From UBA7672 sp040398465 (GTDB lineage: Bacteria; Pseudomonadota; Alphaproteobacteria; Caulobacterales; Hyphomonadaceae): 40,730 nucleotides of DNA. Positions 1 through 6,331 of the stretch are shown in pieces. The stretch covers positions 1 through 40,730 of the forward strand of contig JBBAUA010000032.1 of NCBI GenBank assembly GCA_040398465.1, in the 5' to 3' direction. The first letter of the stretch is position 1. Each line of letters starts with the position of its first letter. Both the position numbers and the translations under genes were made by a program. A model generated the notes under the pieces. The model was given only the letters and a program-made list of their open reading frames with translations, was not told the origin of the DNA and ran no database searches.

Positions 1-266
1 TTCCGAGCGTACGCGCCGGATGCGGCAAGCTTGAACTCAACGTCCGCAATGGGCCACCGACCCCAAGCCCTTTCAGGGGGCGGGACCGTGCGGCTCCAGC
101 TTACCCATCATTGAACGCCAGTGGCGCGACGCGGTTCGGCGCGCTTGAAGGGGCTGACAGGTGGCGTGTCTGTCGGCGGGGATTGTTTCGGTTCATCCGG
201 GGCGCGAGCCGGATTTCCCGGGACAAGCCCGCGAATGACCCCGTGGGTGTTGCGCGGCCTGGACCG
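1..266. other. Left-end stretch without a supported gene
   Basis: No reading frame here looks like a real protein on either strand. Positions 1-110 contain a run of short G/C-rich complementary segments (for example CCCTTTCAGGGGG around 70-82) and a TTGAAC segment that could belong to the 3' half of a structured RNA cut by the window edge, but I cannot identify a family with confidence. Positions 211-239 resemble a dispersed alphaproteobacterial repeat. The stretch lies downstream of the minus-strand phosphatase gene and no clear terminator with a T-run was seen. Confidence 0.4.
211..239. repeat. Possible dispersed repeat fragment (TTCCCGGGACAAGCCCG type)
   Basis: The motif TTCCCGGGACAAGCCCG followed by CGAATGAC resembles a short intergenic repeat common in alphaproteobacteria, which reads GTCATTC...CGGGCTTGTCCCGGGAA on the other strand. 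It lies just after the end of the phosphatase gene, where such elements usually sit. A degenerate relative may occur at 18708-18747. With so few copies in the window, the assignment rests mostly on recall of the motif. Confidence 0.35.
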
Positions 267-845
267 TCAGCAATCGACGCGTTCGATCCTGCCGTCGCGC
301 AGGTGGAAGCAGGCGTCCTGGGGGATGTCGAGCATGAGGGTCTGGTCGCGGGGGAGCTGGGCAAAGAGGCCGCGGAGGATGCGGCCGGAGACGCCGTGCG
401 AGATGGCGATGATGGGATGGTTCGCTGCGGCGGCGTCCGCCAGCCAGCTTTGGAGGCGGGTGTTGAGCGCGTCCCAGCTGTCGCCGCCGGGGGCGTTGAA
501 GAACCAGCTCCAGCGGTTGGGGCCGGCATCGTAGTCGGGGACGCGTTGGCGGATGTCGTCCTTCAGCATGCCGTCCCATTCGCCGAGACTGATCTCGGCG
601 AGGCGGGGATCGGTCTCGATGGGGGATGCGAAGCCGCCGTGCTCGCGGATGATGCGGGCGGTGTGCTGGGTGCGGCCGAGGGGCGAGGCGATGAGGCGCG
701 CGTGCGGCGGCGCGATGCGGCCGAGAAGCTTGCCGAGGCGGCGGCCCTGCTCTTCGCCGAGTGCGGTGAGCGCGGAATCCTTCGCGCCCTGTATGCGGCC
801 TGCGGCGTTGAACGCGGTCTGCCCATGCCGAACAAGCCAGATCAT
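267..845 (-). CDS. Histidine phosphatase family protein (phosphoglycerate mutase-like)
   Basis: This 192-residue protein opens with LVRHGQT, the RHG signature of the histidine phosphatase (phosphoglycerate mutase-like) superfamily. His7 is the predicted phosphohistidine. A second catalytic histidine is expected in the AISHGVSGR segment near residue 149, followed by the usual helical C-terminus. The length matches single-domain bacterial members such as CobC/GpmB-like phosphatases. The substrate cannot be told from sequence, and a true cofactor-dependent mutase is unlikely given the short length. The gene starts 10 nt after the stop of the MBL-fold gene, so it is the last gene of a three-gene minus-strand operon. 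It has no strong ribosome binding site of its own, which suggests it is read together with the upstream gene. Confidence 0.85.
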   Translation of the reverse strand: MIWLVRHGQTAFNAAGRIQGAKDSALTALGEEQGRRLGKLLGRIAPPHARLIASPLGRTQHTARIIREHGGFASPIETDPRLAEISLGEWDGMLKDDIRQRVPDYDAGPNRWSWFFNAPGGDSWDALNTRLQSWLADAAAANHPIIAISHGVSGRILRGLFAQLPRDQTLMLDIPQDACFHLRDGRIERVDC

Positions 846-855
846 GTGGGCCAGA

Positions 856-1749
856 TCATGCAGCGCGATAGCGCGTGGTGAGATTGAAAGGGCCGTCGGC
901 CGTCGCCCTGCCCGCTTCGACCAGATGGATCATGTGCGCCAGAACGGAATGGGCGGCGGGTGCGTGGAGGCGCGCGTCGACATCCTTGTAGATCACCTTG
1001 ACCATGTCGGGGATCAGCGTGTCGCCGGCTTTCAGGCGGGCGACGATGGCTTCCTCACGGGCGCGGCGATGGGCGGCGTAGGCGTCGATGAATGCGTTGA
1101 CGTCTTTCACGGGCGGGCCGTGCGTGGGCCAGAGCGTGCTGAAATTGCGGGCGCGGATCTTGGCGAGGCTGCGGTAGTAGTCGCCCATGTTTCCGTCGGG
1201 CGGCGAGATGACGGTGGTGGACCAGCCCATGATGTGGTCGCCGGAGAAGAGCGCGTTCTCTTCCTTCAGCGCGTAGCAGACATGGTTGGACATGTGGCCG
1301 GGCGTGGTGATCGCCTCCAGCGTCCAGCCTGATCCCGAGAAGGTGTCGCCGTCCTTCACCAGCACATCGGGCATGAAGCCTTCCTGGCCATCTTCCTCGA
1401 GCGAGGCGTGGGGCATTGTGCCTGAAGGATCGGGCAGTCCGTAGACCTTGCAGCCAGCCCATTGTGCGAGGGGGTGGGCGAGCGGCGAGTGGTCGAGATG
1501 GGTGTGGGTGGTGAAGACGTGGGTGATCCGCTCGCCAGCGAGGGCGGCTTTTAGCGCCTCGAAGTGGGCGTCGATCGGCGGGCCGGGGTCGATGACGGCG
1601 ACGTCGCCCTTGCCGATGATGTAGACGCCGGTGCCGAGGAAGGTGAACGGGCCGGGGTTCTGCGCGATGACGCGGCGGATCAGCGGGCTCGCCTGGTCGG
1701 CGCGGCCGTAGGCGAAATCGAGATCGCGGACGAAGGGAATACCGGACAC
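856..1749 (-). CDS. MBL-fold metallo-hydrolase (LACTB2-like)
   Basis: The 297-residue protein carries the zinc-binding HTHLDH motif at residues 82-87, followed by further metal ligands in the PGHMSNH segment, the GDHIMGW segment and WPTHGP. This is the complete ligand set of the metallo-beta-lactamase fold. The roughly 80 residues after the fold look like the winged-helix tail seen in LACTB2-type hydrolases rather than the short end of ETHE1 persulfide dioxygenases. The start codon is GTG, only 2 nt downstream of the stop of the DUF442 gene, so the two are tightly coupled. The substrate is unknown. The neighbour suggests a thiol or sulfur compound, because DUF442 and MBL domains are fused in Blh proteins, but the LACTB2-like tail argues equally for an RNA or thioester substrate. 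Confidence 0.85.
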   Translation of the reverse strand: MSGIPFVRDLDFAYGRADQASPLIRRVIAQNPGPFTFLGTGVYIIGKGDVAVIDPGPPIDAHFEALKAALAGERITHVFTTHTHLDHSPLAHPLAQWAGCKVYGLPDPSGTMPHASLEEDGQEGFMPDVLVKDGDTFSGSGWTLEAITTPGHMSNHVCYALKEENALFSGDHIMGWSTTVISPPDGNMGDYYRSLAKIRARNFSTLWPTHGPPVKDVNAFIDAYAAHRRAREEAIVARLKAGDTLIPDMVKVIYKDVDARLHAPAAHSVLAHMIHLVEAGRATADGPFNLTTRYRAA

Positions 1750-1751
1750 GT

Positions 1752-2168
1752 TTACCTCTGGGCGATGCGACGGAGCTGCCCGCGCATGCCGCTCAGGTTG
1801 TAGCCGACTTCCTGGGCCCGATCGACGATGTCTTCCGGATCAACGCCCTCGGACGCCTCGGCCAGCGCCCACGCTGTGACGGAACGCGTCCCGGAGCGGC
1901 AGTAGGCCAGTGTGTTTGAACTCGCCGCCATCACGGCCTTCACGGCTTCGGCGGTCGGCGGCCCGACGAAGGGGGCGTGAACGTAGGTCATGCCTTCCTT
2001 CCGTGCGGCCGCTTCGATCTCCTCGGAGGTTGGCTGGTCCGGCTCCTCGCCGTCCGGCCGGTTGTTGATGATGTGGCGGTAGCCCATGCTGGAGATGGCG
2101 GGGATATCGCCCAGCGCGATCTGTGGCGCGACGGCAAACCGTTGGGAAACCTGCTTGATGTCAGCCAT
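1752..2168 (-). CDS. TIGR01244/DUF442 family sulfur transferase-like protein
   Basis: This 138-residue protein has the fold signature of DUF442: a phosphatase/rhodanese-like domain with the active-site loop YCRSGTRS around Cys90. The same domain forms the N-terminal half of Blh (beta-lactamase-like hydrolase) proteins, where the C-terminal half is an MBL persulfide dioxygenase involved in sulfide detoxification. Here it is a free-standing gene immediately followed by a separate MBL-fold gene. The start is placed at the ATG at 2168, which has an AGAGGG Shine-Dalgarno about 9 nt upstream. The longer open frame to 2534 is not supported. The role is probably persulfide or thiosulfate handling, inferred from the family. 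Confidence 0.8.
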   Translation of the reverse strand: MADIKQVSQRFAVAPQIALGDIPAISSMGYRHIINNRPDGEEPDQPTSEEIEAAARKEGMTYVHAPFVGPPTAEAVKAVMAASSNTLAYCRSGTRSVTAWALAEASEGVDPEDIVDRAQEVGYNLSGMRGQLRRIAQR

Positions 2169-2304
2169 GTTGGTCGATCCCTCTTCTGATCCGCGACAAA
2201 TGTCCGCTTGCGCAACGACCTCTTGTTCGCCTCTTATAAGCTGGAGCCTGCGGAGGACGTAACCCCTGTCGACCGACCCGTCCCGTTCTCCGGATTCCTC
2301 AGCA
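2169..2304. promoter_or_regulatory. Divergent promoter region between the DUF442 operon and oppB
   Basis: This 136-bp gap separates genes transcribed in opposite directions, so it must hold both promoters. An AT-rich palindrome CTTATAAG at 2233-2240 is the best -10-like element in an otherwise GC-rich stretch. No clear operator repeat is visible. Confidence 0.4.
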
Positions 2305-3258
2305 TTGGCGCGTCTCGCATCCCGGATTCCCTGGGCGTATGTGGGGCGGCGCCTGCTGGCGGCCATTCCCACCATGCTGGTGATCATCACCGTGGTGTTC
2401 TTCATGCTGCGGGCGGCGCCGGGGAACCCATATTCGGCGGAACGCATGCTGACGCCGGCCGTGGAGGCCAACCTCAAGGCCAGCCTTGGCCTCGATAAGC
2501 CGCTGCATGAACAGTATTTCGAATATGTGGGCAAGGTGGTTCAGGGCGATCTCGGGCCCTCCATGGTGTTCTACGACAAGGATGTGAGCGAGCTGCTGGG
2601 CGAGGGCCTGCCGGTGTCGCTGACCATCGGTCTGCTTTCCATCACCATTGCGCTGTTCTTTGGCGTGCTGCTCGGCGTGCTGGCGGCGATACGGCAGAAC
2701 TCGCTGGCGGACTATTCGGTGATGAGTATTGCGATGGTCGGCATATCGATCCCGACCTTCGTGACGGGGCCGCTCCTGGCCATGGTGTTCGGGGTTTATC
2801 TCAACTGGTTTGCGGCGGGGGGCCTCGACCTGGGCCGCATGAATTTTCACAACCTCTTTCTCCCGGTGCTGACGCTGTCGCTTCCGCAGGTGGCGATCAT
2901 CTCGCGGCTGATGCGTGCGTCGATGGTGGAGGTGCTGCGGTCCAACTTCATCCGCACGGCGCGGGCGAAGGGGATCAGCGAGACACGCATCCTGCTGCGC
3001 CATGCGGCGCCGGCGGCGATCCTGCCGGTCGTGAGCTATCTGGGGCCGGCGATCGTGGGGGTGATCACGGGGTCGGTGGTGATCGAGACGGTGTTCACCC
3101 TGCCCGGCGTTGGCGCGTCCTTTATCGAAGGCGCGATGACGCGTGACTATACCCGCGTGATGGGCGCCGTGATCCTCTATGGCGGCTTGATCATCGCGCT
3201 GAACCTGATCGCCGATGTGCTCTATGCGATCCTCGATCCGCGGGTGCGCTACTCATGA
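2305..3258 (+). CDS. ABC transporter permease, OppB/DppB family
   Basis: This is an inner-membrane permease of a peptide/nickel-type (Opp/Dpp) ABC importer, 317 residues. It begins with the typical N-terminal transmembrane segment (RRLLAAIPTMLVIITVVFF), continues with the periplasmic region containing APGNPYS and LGLDKPLHEQY, and ends with the BPD_transp_1 core. The EAA loop, which contacts the ATPase, reads RTARAKGISETRILLRHA. The start at 2305 is TTG, and a GTG at 2341 is an equally plausible start that would still keep the first membrane helix. The stop overlaps the oppC start by 4 nt (ATGA), so the two are translationally coupled. No ATPase gene is present in the window. Confidence 0.88.
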   Translation: MARLASRIPWAYVGRRLLAAIPTMLVIITVVFFMLRAAPGNPYSAERMLTPAVEANLKASLGLDKPLHEQYFEYVGKVVQGDLGPSMVFYDKDVSELLGEGLPVSLTIGLLSITIALFFGVLLGVLAAIRQNSLADYSVMSIAMVGISIPTFVTGPLLAMVFGVYLNWFAAGGLDLGRMNFHNLFLPVLTLSLPQVAIISRLMRASMVEVLRSNFIRTARAKGISETRILLRHAAPAAILPVVSYLGPAIVGVITGSVVIETVFTLPGVGASFIEGAMTRDYTRVMGAVILYGGLIIALNLIADVLYAILDPRVRYS

Positions 3259-4157
3259 TGATGGCAGTGGTTCCGGGCTCAACCGCCGATGTGCTGAACA
3301 AGTCCGCCGTGAAGGGGCGGTCGCTGTGGGACGATTCCCGGCGGCGGCTGTTCGCCAACAAGGCGGCGGTGGCGGGGATGATCCTGCTGGCGCTGCTGAC
3401 GCTGATCGCGTTCATCGGGCCGCTCGTGTGGCCGCACTCCTACGAATACCAGTACCAGGACAGACTCGGGATCGCGCCGACAGGCGAGAACATGCACTGG
3501 CTGGGCACGGACATTCTCGGGCGGGACATGGTGGCGCGGCTGCTGATCGGGCTGCAGATCTCGCTGGCTGTCGGGTTCATCGCCACGTTCGTCTCGCTGG
3601 TGATCGGCGTGGCATGGGGCGCGATTGCGGGTTTTGCGGGCGGGCGCGTCGACCAGTTCATGATGCGCATCGTCGACGTGCTCTACGCAGTGCCGTTCAT
3701 CTTCTTCGTGATCCTGGTGACGGTGGTGTTCGGCCGGCACATCTTCCTGATCTTCCTCGCCATCGGCGCGGTAGAGTGGATGACGATGGCGCGGATTGTG
3801 CGCGGGCAGACGCTGGCGCTGAAGCAGAAGGAATTCGTCGAGGCGGCGCGGGCGGCGGGCGTGAAGCCTCTGGGCATCATCATGCGGCATATCCTGCCGA
3901 ACCTGCTGGGGCCGGTGGCGGTCTATGTGACGCTGACCATGCCGGTGGTGATCCTGCAGGAGAGCTTCCTGTCGTTCATCGGACTAGGCGTGAACGAGCC
4001 GCTGACGTCGCTGGGGCAGCTGATCTCGGCAGGGCAGAAGGAGTTTGCCTATCCGTGGCTGCTGTTTGCGCCTGCGGCGCTGATGGTTGTAACGCTCTTC
4101 TCGCTGAACTTCATCGGCGACGGGCTGCGGGATGCGTTTGATCCGAAGGATCGGTAG
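3255..4157 (+). CDS. ABC transporter permease, OppC/DppC family
   Basis: This 300-residue partner of the OppB-type permease shows the OppC N-terminal domain (residues about 20-70, with SLWDDSRRRLFANKAAV), the conserved HWLGTDILGRDMVARLLIG segment after the first periplasmic loop, and the permease core with the EAA loop VEAARAAGVKPLGIIMRHILPN. The ending, NFIGDGLRDAFDPKDR, is the classic C-terminus of this family. The start ATG overlaps the oppB stop, and two further Met codons follow directly. A palindromic repeat begins 8 nt after the stop and may act as a 3' end or boundary. The ligand is probably an oligopeptide, judged only from the oppA-like gene downstream. Confidence 0.9.
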   Translation: MMMAVVPGSTADVLNKSAVKGRSLWDDSRRRLFANKAAVAGMILLALLTLIAFIGPLVWPHSYEYQYQDRLGIAPTGENMHWLGTDILGRDMVARLLIGLQISLAVGFIATFVSLVIGVAWGAIAGFAGGRVDQFMMRIVDVLYAVPFIFFVILVTVVFGRHIFLIFLAIGAVEWMTMARIVRGQTLALKQKEFVEAARAAGVKPLGIIMRHILPNLLGPVAVYVTLTMPVVILQESFLSFIGLGVNEPLTSLGQLISAGQKEFAYPWLLFAPAALMVVTLFSLNFIGDGLRDAFDPKDR

Positions 4158-4165
4158 CGCGGGAG

Positions 4166-4219
4166 GCCCGCCCTCATCCTGAGGAGCCCCCAAAGCGGGC
4201 GTCTCGAAGGACGAGGGCA
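4166..4219. repeat. REP-like palindromic element, copy 1
   Basis: CCCTCATCCT at 4171-4180 is nearly the reverse complement of AGGACGAGGG at 4209-4218 (one mismatch), separated by GAGGAGCC and GTCTCGA arms. The same element occurs twice more at 8098-8147 and 8171-8220. It lies between the convergent ends of oppC and the DUF4199 gene, typical for extragenic palindromes in alphaproteobacteria. Confidence 0.85.
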
Positions 4220-4236
4220 TGCTCACTGATGATCCC

Positions 4237-4770
4237 TCAAGCCAACGCCCGCGCCGGCAGGAAGCGGCTGTTGCGGAGGAGGGCTGCGGAGATCAGCGAG
4301 ATGACCACGCCGATGGGGAACATCTCGATGAAGGTCAACGGCACGCGCATCAGCGGATTGCGGTACATTTCCGCGAACGCCTGCCCGTCCTTGGCCACCT
4401 GCGCGAGTTTTTCGGCGCTGGCGCCGCTCTTCTGCGCTTCCTCCAGCATCATCTGGCTGTACACCGCGCCGAAATCGAACTTGGTGACCGCAAGCGCCGC
4501 CTCCCACGCGATCACCCAACCGAGGCTGGCGACGGCGCTGATGGCGAGGCCCACACCGAGCGCCGGGAGGAACTTCACCACGCCGCCGAGTTCCCGGTCG
4601 CGATAGTGCTTCACGCCAAGAAACACGCCGGTCAGCGCCACGAGCATCGTGGTGTAGCCGATGATCGCGCCTGACTCGTTGTTCTGCTGGCCGCTCACCA
4701 TGCCCCAGAACAAGGGGGCCCCGACGATCAGCGCGCCAGGAACGCCGTAGAGAAGAATGATCCTGAACAT
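4237..4770 (-). CDS. DUF4199 domain-containing membrane protein
   Basis: The 177-residue protein has about four transmembrane segments: residues 3-23 (ILLYGVPGALIVGAPLFWG), 36-54, 68-92, and one near the C-terminus (PIGVVISLISAALL). A charged, helical periplasmic or cytoplasmic stretch (MMLEEAQKSGASAEKLAQV) lies in between. This architecture matches DUF4199, whose function is unknown. The start at 4770 has a good TAGGAG site. The gene sits 11 nt after the VOC gene and is the last gene of the operon that begins at 6199. Family members are often found beside small LuxR-type regulators, as here. A larger open frame running to 5220 is spurious. Confidence 0.8.
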   Translation of the reverse strand: MFRIILLYGVPGALIVGAPLFWGMVSGQQNNESGAIIGYTTMLVALTGVFLGVKHYRDRELGGVVKFLPALGVGLAISAVASLGWVIAWEAALAVTKFDFGAVYSQMMLEEAQKSGASAEKLAQVAKDGQAFAEMYRNPLMRVPLTFIEMFPIGVVISLISAALLRNSRFLPARALA

Positions 4771-4781
4771 CTCCAGGTCTC

Positions 4782-5135
4782 CTAAGGATTCTTGGGCTGG
4801 TCGCCGTCCATCTCGACGAGGCCGAGACGGTTGCCGGCGGGGTCGGAGAAGAGGCCGAGGACGACGACGCCCTTTACCTCGAACCGTGGGGCGTTGATGG
4901 CGCCGCCGGCTGCGACGACTTTCGCGAGAGTTTCGGTCACATCGGGCACGCCGAAATAGATCACGCAGTCGGCTGGGTCGGTGCGGAGGAAGCCGTTGAG
5001 CCTCGGCGACTGGACCGGTGCGGAGACGTGGCCGGTGGGCGCGCTCTCCCAGCCGAACACTTCGGCGTAGAAGCTTCGCTGGCTGGCAAGGTCTGGCCCG
5101 GCGATGTCGAAGAAGACGATTGGCGCGGCGCTCAT
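4782..5135 (-). CDS. VOC family protein (glyoxalase/bleomycin resistance-like)
   Basis: At 117 residues this is a single-chain member of the vicinal oxygen chelate superfamily. It has two beta-alpha-beta-beta-beta modules: the first begins PIVFFDIAGPDLASQRSFYAEVFGW, and the second ends FSDPAGNRLGLVEM, the usual C-terminal metal-ligand strand with a glutamate. It resembles the CFP32-like group more than a true glyoxalase I, and no enzyme activity can be assigned. The start is set at the second Met (5135) because a GAGGGGACC ribosome site lies just upstream, inside the alternative start at 5153. It is co-transcribed with the LuxR gene upstream and the DUF4199 gene downstream. Confidence 0.82.
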   Translation of the reverse strand: MSAAPIVFFDIAGPDLASQRSFYAEVFGWESAPTGHVSAPVQSPRLNGFLRTDPADCVIYFGVPDVTETLAKVVAAGGAINAPRFEVKGVVVLGLFSDPAGNRLGLVEMDGDQPKNP

Positions 5136-5252
5136 GGTGGGGTCCCCTCTCATGCCTGGTCACACGAAGAAGGGGCAGGCCGCGGCAACCCGCAATCGCC
5201 CGAAGGGGTGATTGGCGCAAAATCGCCCAGAATCGACGCGTTACATCGCACG

Positions 5253-5669
5253 TTACCTGAGCATTCCAAGCTCGCGCGCGCGAAGGATCGCCTCGGTCCG
5301 CCGGGTCACCTCAAGTTTGGCGAAGATTTTCGCGACGTGAGTCTTCACCGTGTTGGGCGAGACGTTCAGTGCGCTCGCGATTTCCTTGTTGGAGCGGCCG
5401 GCGGCCAGCAGTTCCAGCACCTCGAATTCGCGATCGCTGATGCCGAGGGTATTGCGCACCTGTTCGTTGGGAACGAAGCCCTCGCCTGCCGGCCTGCGCG
5501 GCATCAGGCGCGTGCCGACCCAGATGCCGAGGGCCAGAAAGCCGGCGGCGAGCAGGCCGACATAGAGTTCGCCCGGATGGGCGCGGACGAGGAGCTGGAA
5601 CTCGATCCATTGCAGGCCGAGGGCCGCAACGCCGAGGAGGCCGCCATAGATGAGGATCGTTCGCCACAT
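5253..5669 (-). CDS. Membrane-anchored LuxR-type transcriptional regulator
   Basis: The protein is 138 residues long. Two predicted transmembrane helices (about 4-22 and 36-56) are followed by a short linker and a complete LuxR/GerE helix-turn-helix (about 75-137). The recognition region reads SNKEIASALNVSPNTVKTHV. There is no receiver domain, so it is not a classical response regulator. It would bind DNA while tethered to the inner membrane. The gene starts 11 nt after the secreted-protein gene and is followed, after a gap of about 117 nt, by VOC and DUF4199 genes. One plausible reading is that the membrane part senses an envelope state, perhaps with DUF4199, and controls its own operon. That is inference. 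Confidence 0.85.
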   Translation of the reverse strand: MWRTILIYGGLLGVAALGLQWIEFQLLVRAHPGELYVGLLAAGFLALGIWVGTRLMPRRPAGEGFVPNEQVRNTLGISDREFEVLELLAAGRSNKEIASALNVSPNTVKTHVAKIFAKLEVTRRTEAILRARELGMLR

Positions 5670-5680
5670 CCCCGCCTGCC

Positions 5681-6199
5681 CTATCTCAAGCGGCGCACGC
5701 GGATGGACCTGCCGCCTTCGATCCGCATCAGGAAGCTGCCAAGCGCCGCCGCCTCGATCTCAGCTTTCAGGGGAAGCGCGCCGAGACGGTCAATCTTCTC
5801 GATTTCAATCTGTTCCCACACCTGTCGATTATCAGGCGTGAAGCGGTACTTGCCGTCCGCTCGCTTTGCGGCGGAGGCGATGGTCACCTGAACATCGTCC
5901 GGCTGTTCTGGGGCGTTCGGCACGGCGATGCCGGTGGCGCGGGCGATATCAGCAGCTTCGGGCTTCTTGAAGCCGAACGCCTGCTCACTCTCCTCGGTCA
6001 CCTGCTCGCGGCGGACCACGGCGACGCCGCCGGTCGCCTCCGCCTGCTTCAGACCGGCGATGGCGGCATCGTAGCAGGCCAGGCGTTCATCCGCCTTCGG
6101 AAGGCCGGCGCATGCGTAGACCTTCGCCAGCGGCGACTCCTGCGCAAAGGCTGCTCCGGCGGCCAGCACGGCGGCAGTCAGCAAGATGAACACACGCAT
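5681..6199 (-). CDS. Secreted protein with VasI/TagO-like ACYD motif
   Basis: A 172-residue protein with a clean Sec signal peptide (cleavage after about residue 19, AAFA|Q). The mature N-terminus contains CAGLPKADERLACYDAAI, matching the C-x(5-10)-RLxCYD motif found in VasI/TagO-like and other small periplasmic proteins, where the two cysteines probably form a disulfide. The rest, ending in a basic RIRVRRLR-like tail, has no assigned fold. The start at 6199 (MRVFILL) is chosen because it gives the signal peptide directly. An in-frame start at 6232 only adds a non-signal extension. It is first in the operon with the membrane LuxR regulator. No type VI secretion genes are nearby, so a T6SS role is not supported. 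Confidence 0.7.
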   Translation of the reverse strand: MRVFILLTAAVLAAGAAFAQESPLAKVYACAGLPKADERLACYDAAIAGLKQAEATGGVAVVRREQVTEESEQAFGFKKPEAADIARATGIAVPNAPEQPDDVQVTIASAAKRADGKYRFTPDNRQVWEQIEIEKIDRLGALPLKAEIEAAALGSFLMRIEGGRSIRVRRLR

Positions 6200-6331
6200 G
6201 CTTACATCCGGCTTTGAGGCTGGAGAGCGCAAAGCCCTTCCAATCCAACGTGGTCTGACGCTAGGTTCCTACCGGAAAAGCTGACCGTGTGCACGCCTGT
6301 GCATCGGTTGGCGACGAAAGAGGAGTTCTTG

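Noticed and set aside
1752..2534. 260-residue frame for the DUF442 protein
   Set aside because: The extension beyond 2168 runs antisense to the start of oppB and has no family match. A ribosome site supports 2168.
4237..5220. 327-residue frame covering DUF4199 and extending upstream
   Set aside because: Only the part from the Met at 4770 is similar to DUF4199. The upstream part is a shifted frame of the VOC gene.
5681..6199. Type VI secretion accessory protein (VasI/TagO)
   Set aside because: Only the short cysteine motif is shared. No T6SS genes are present and such motifs occur in many small periplasmic proteins.
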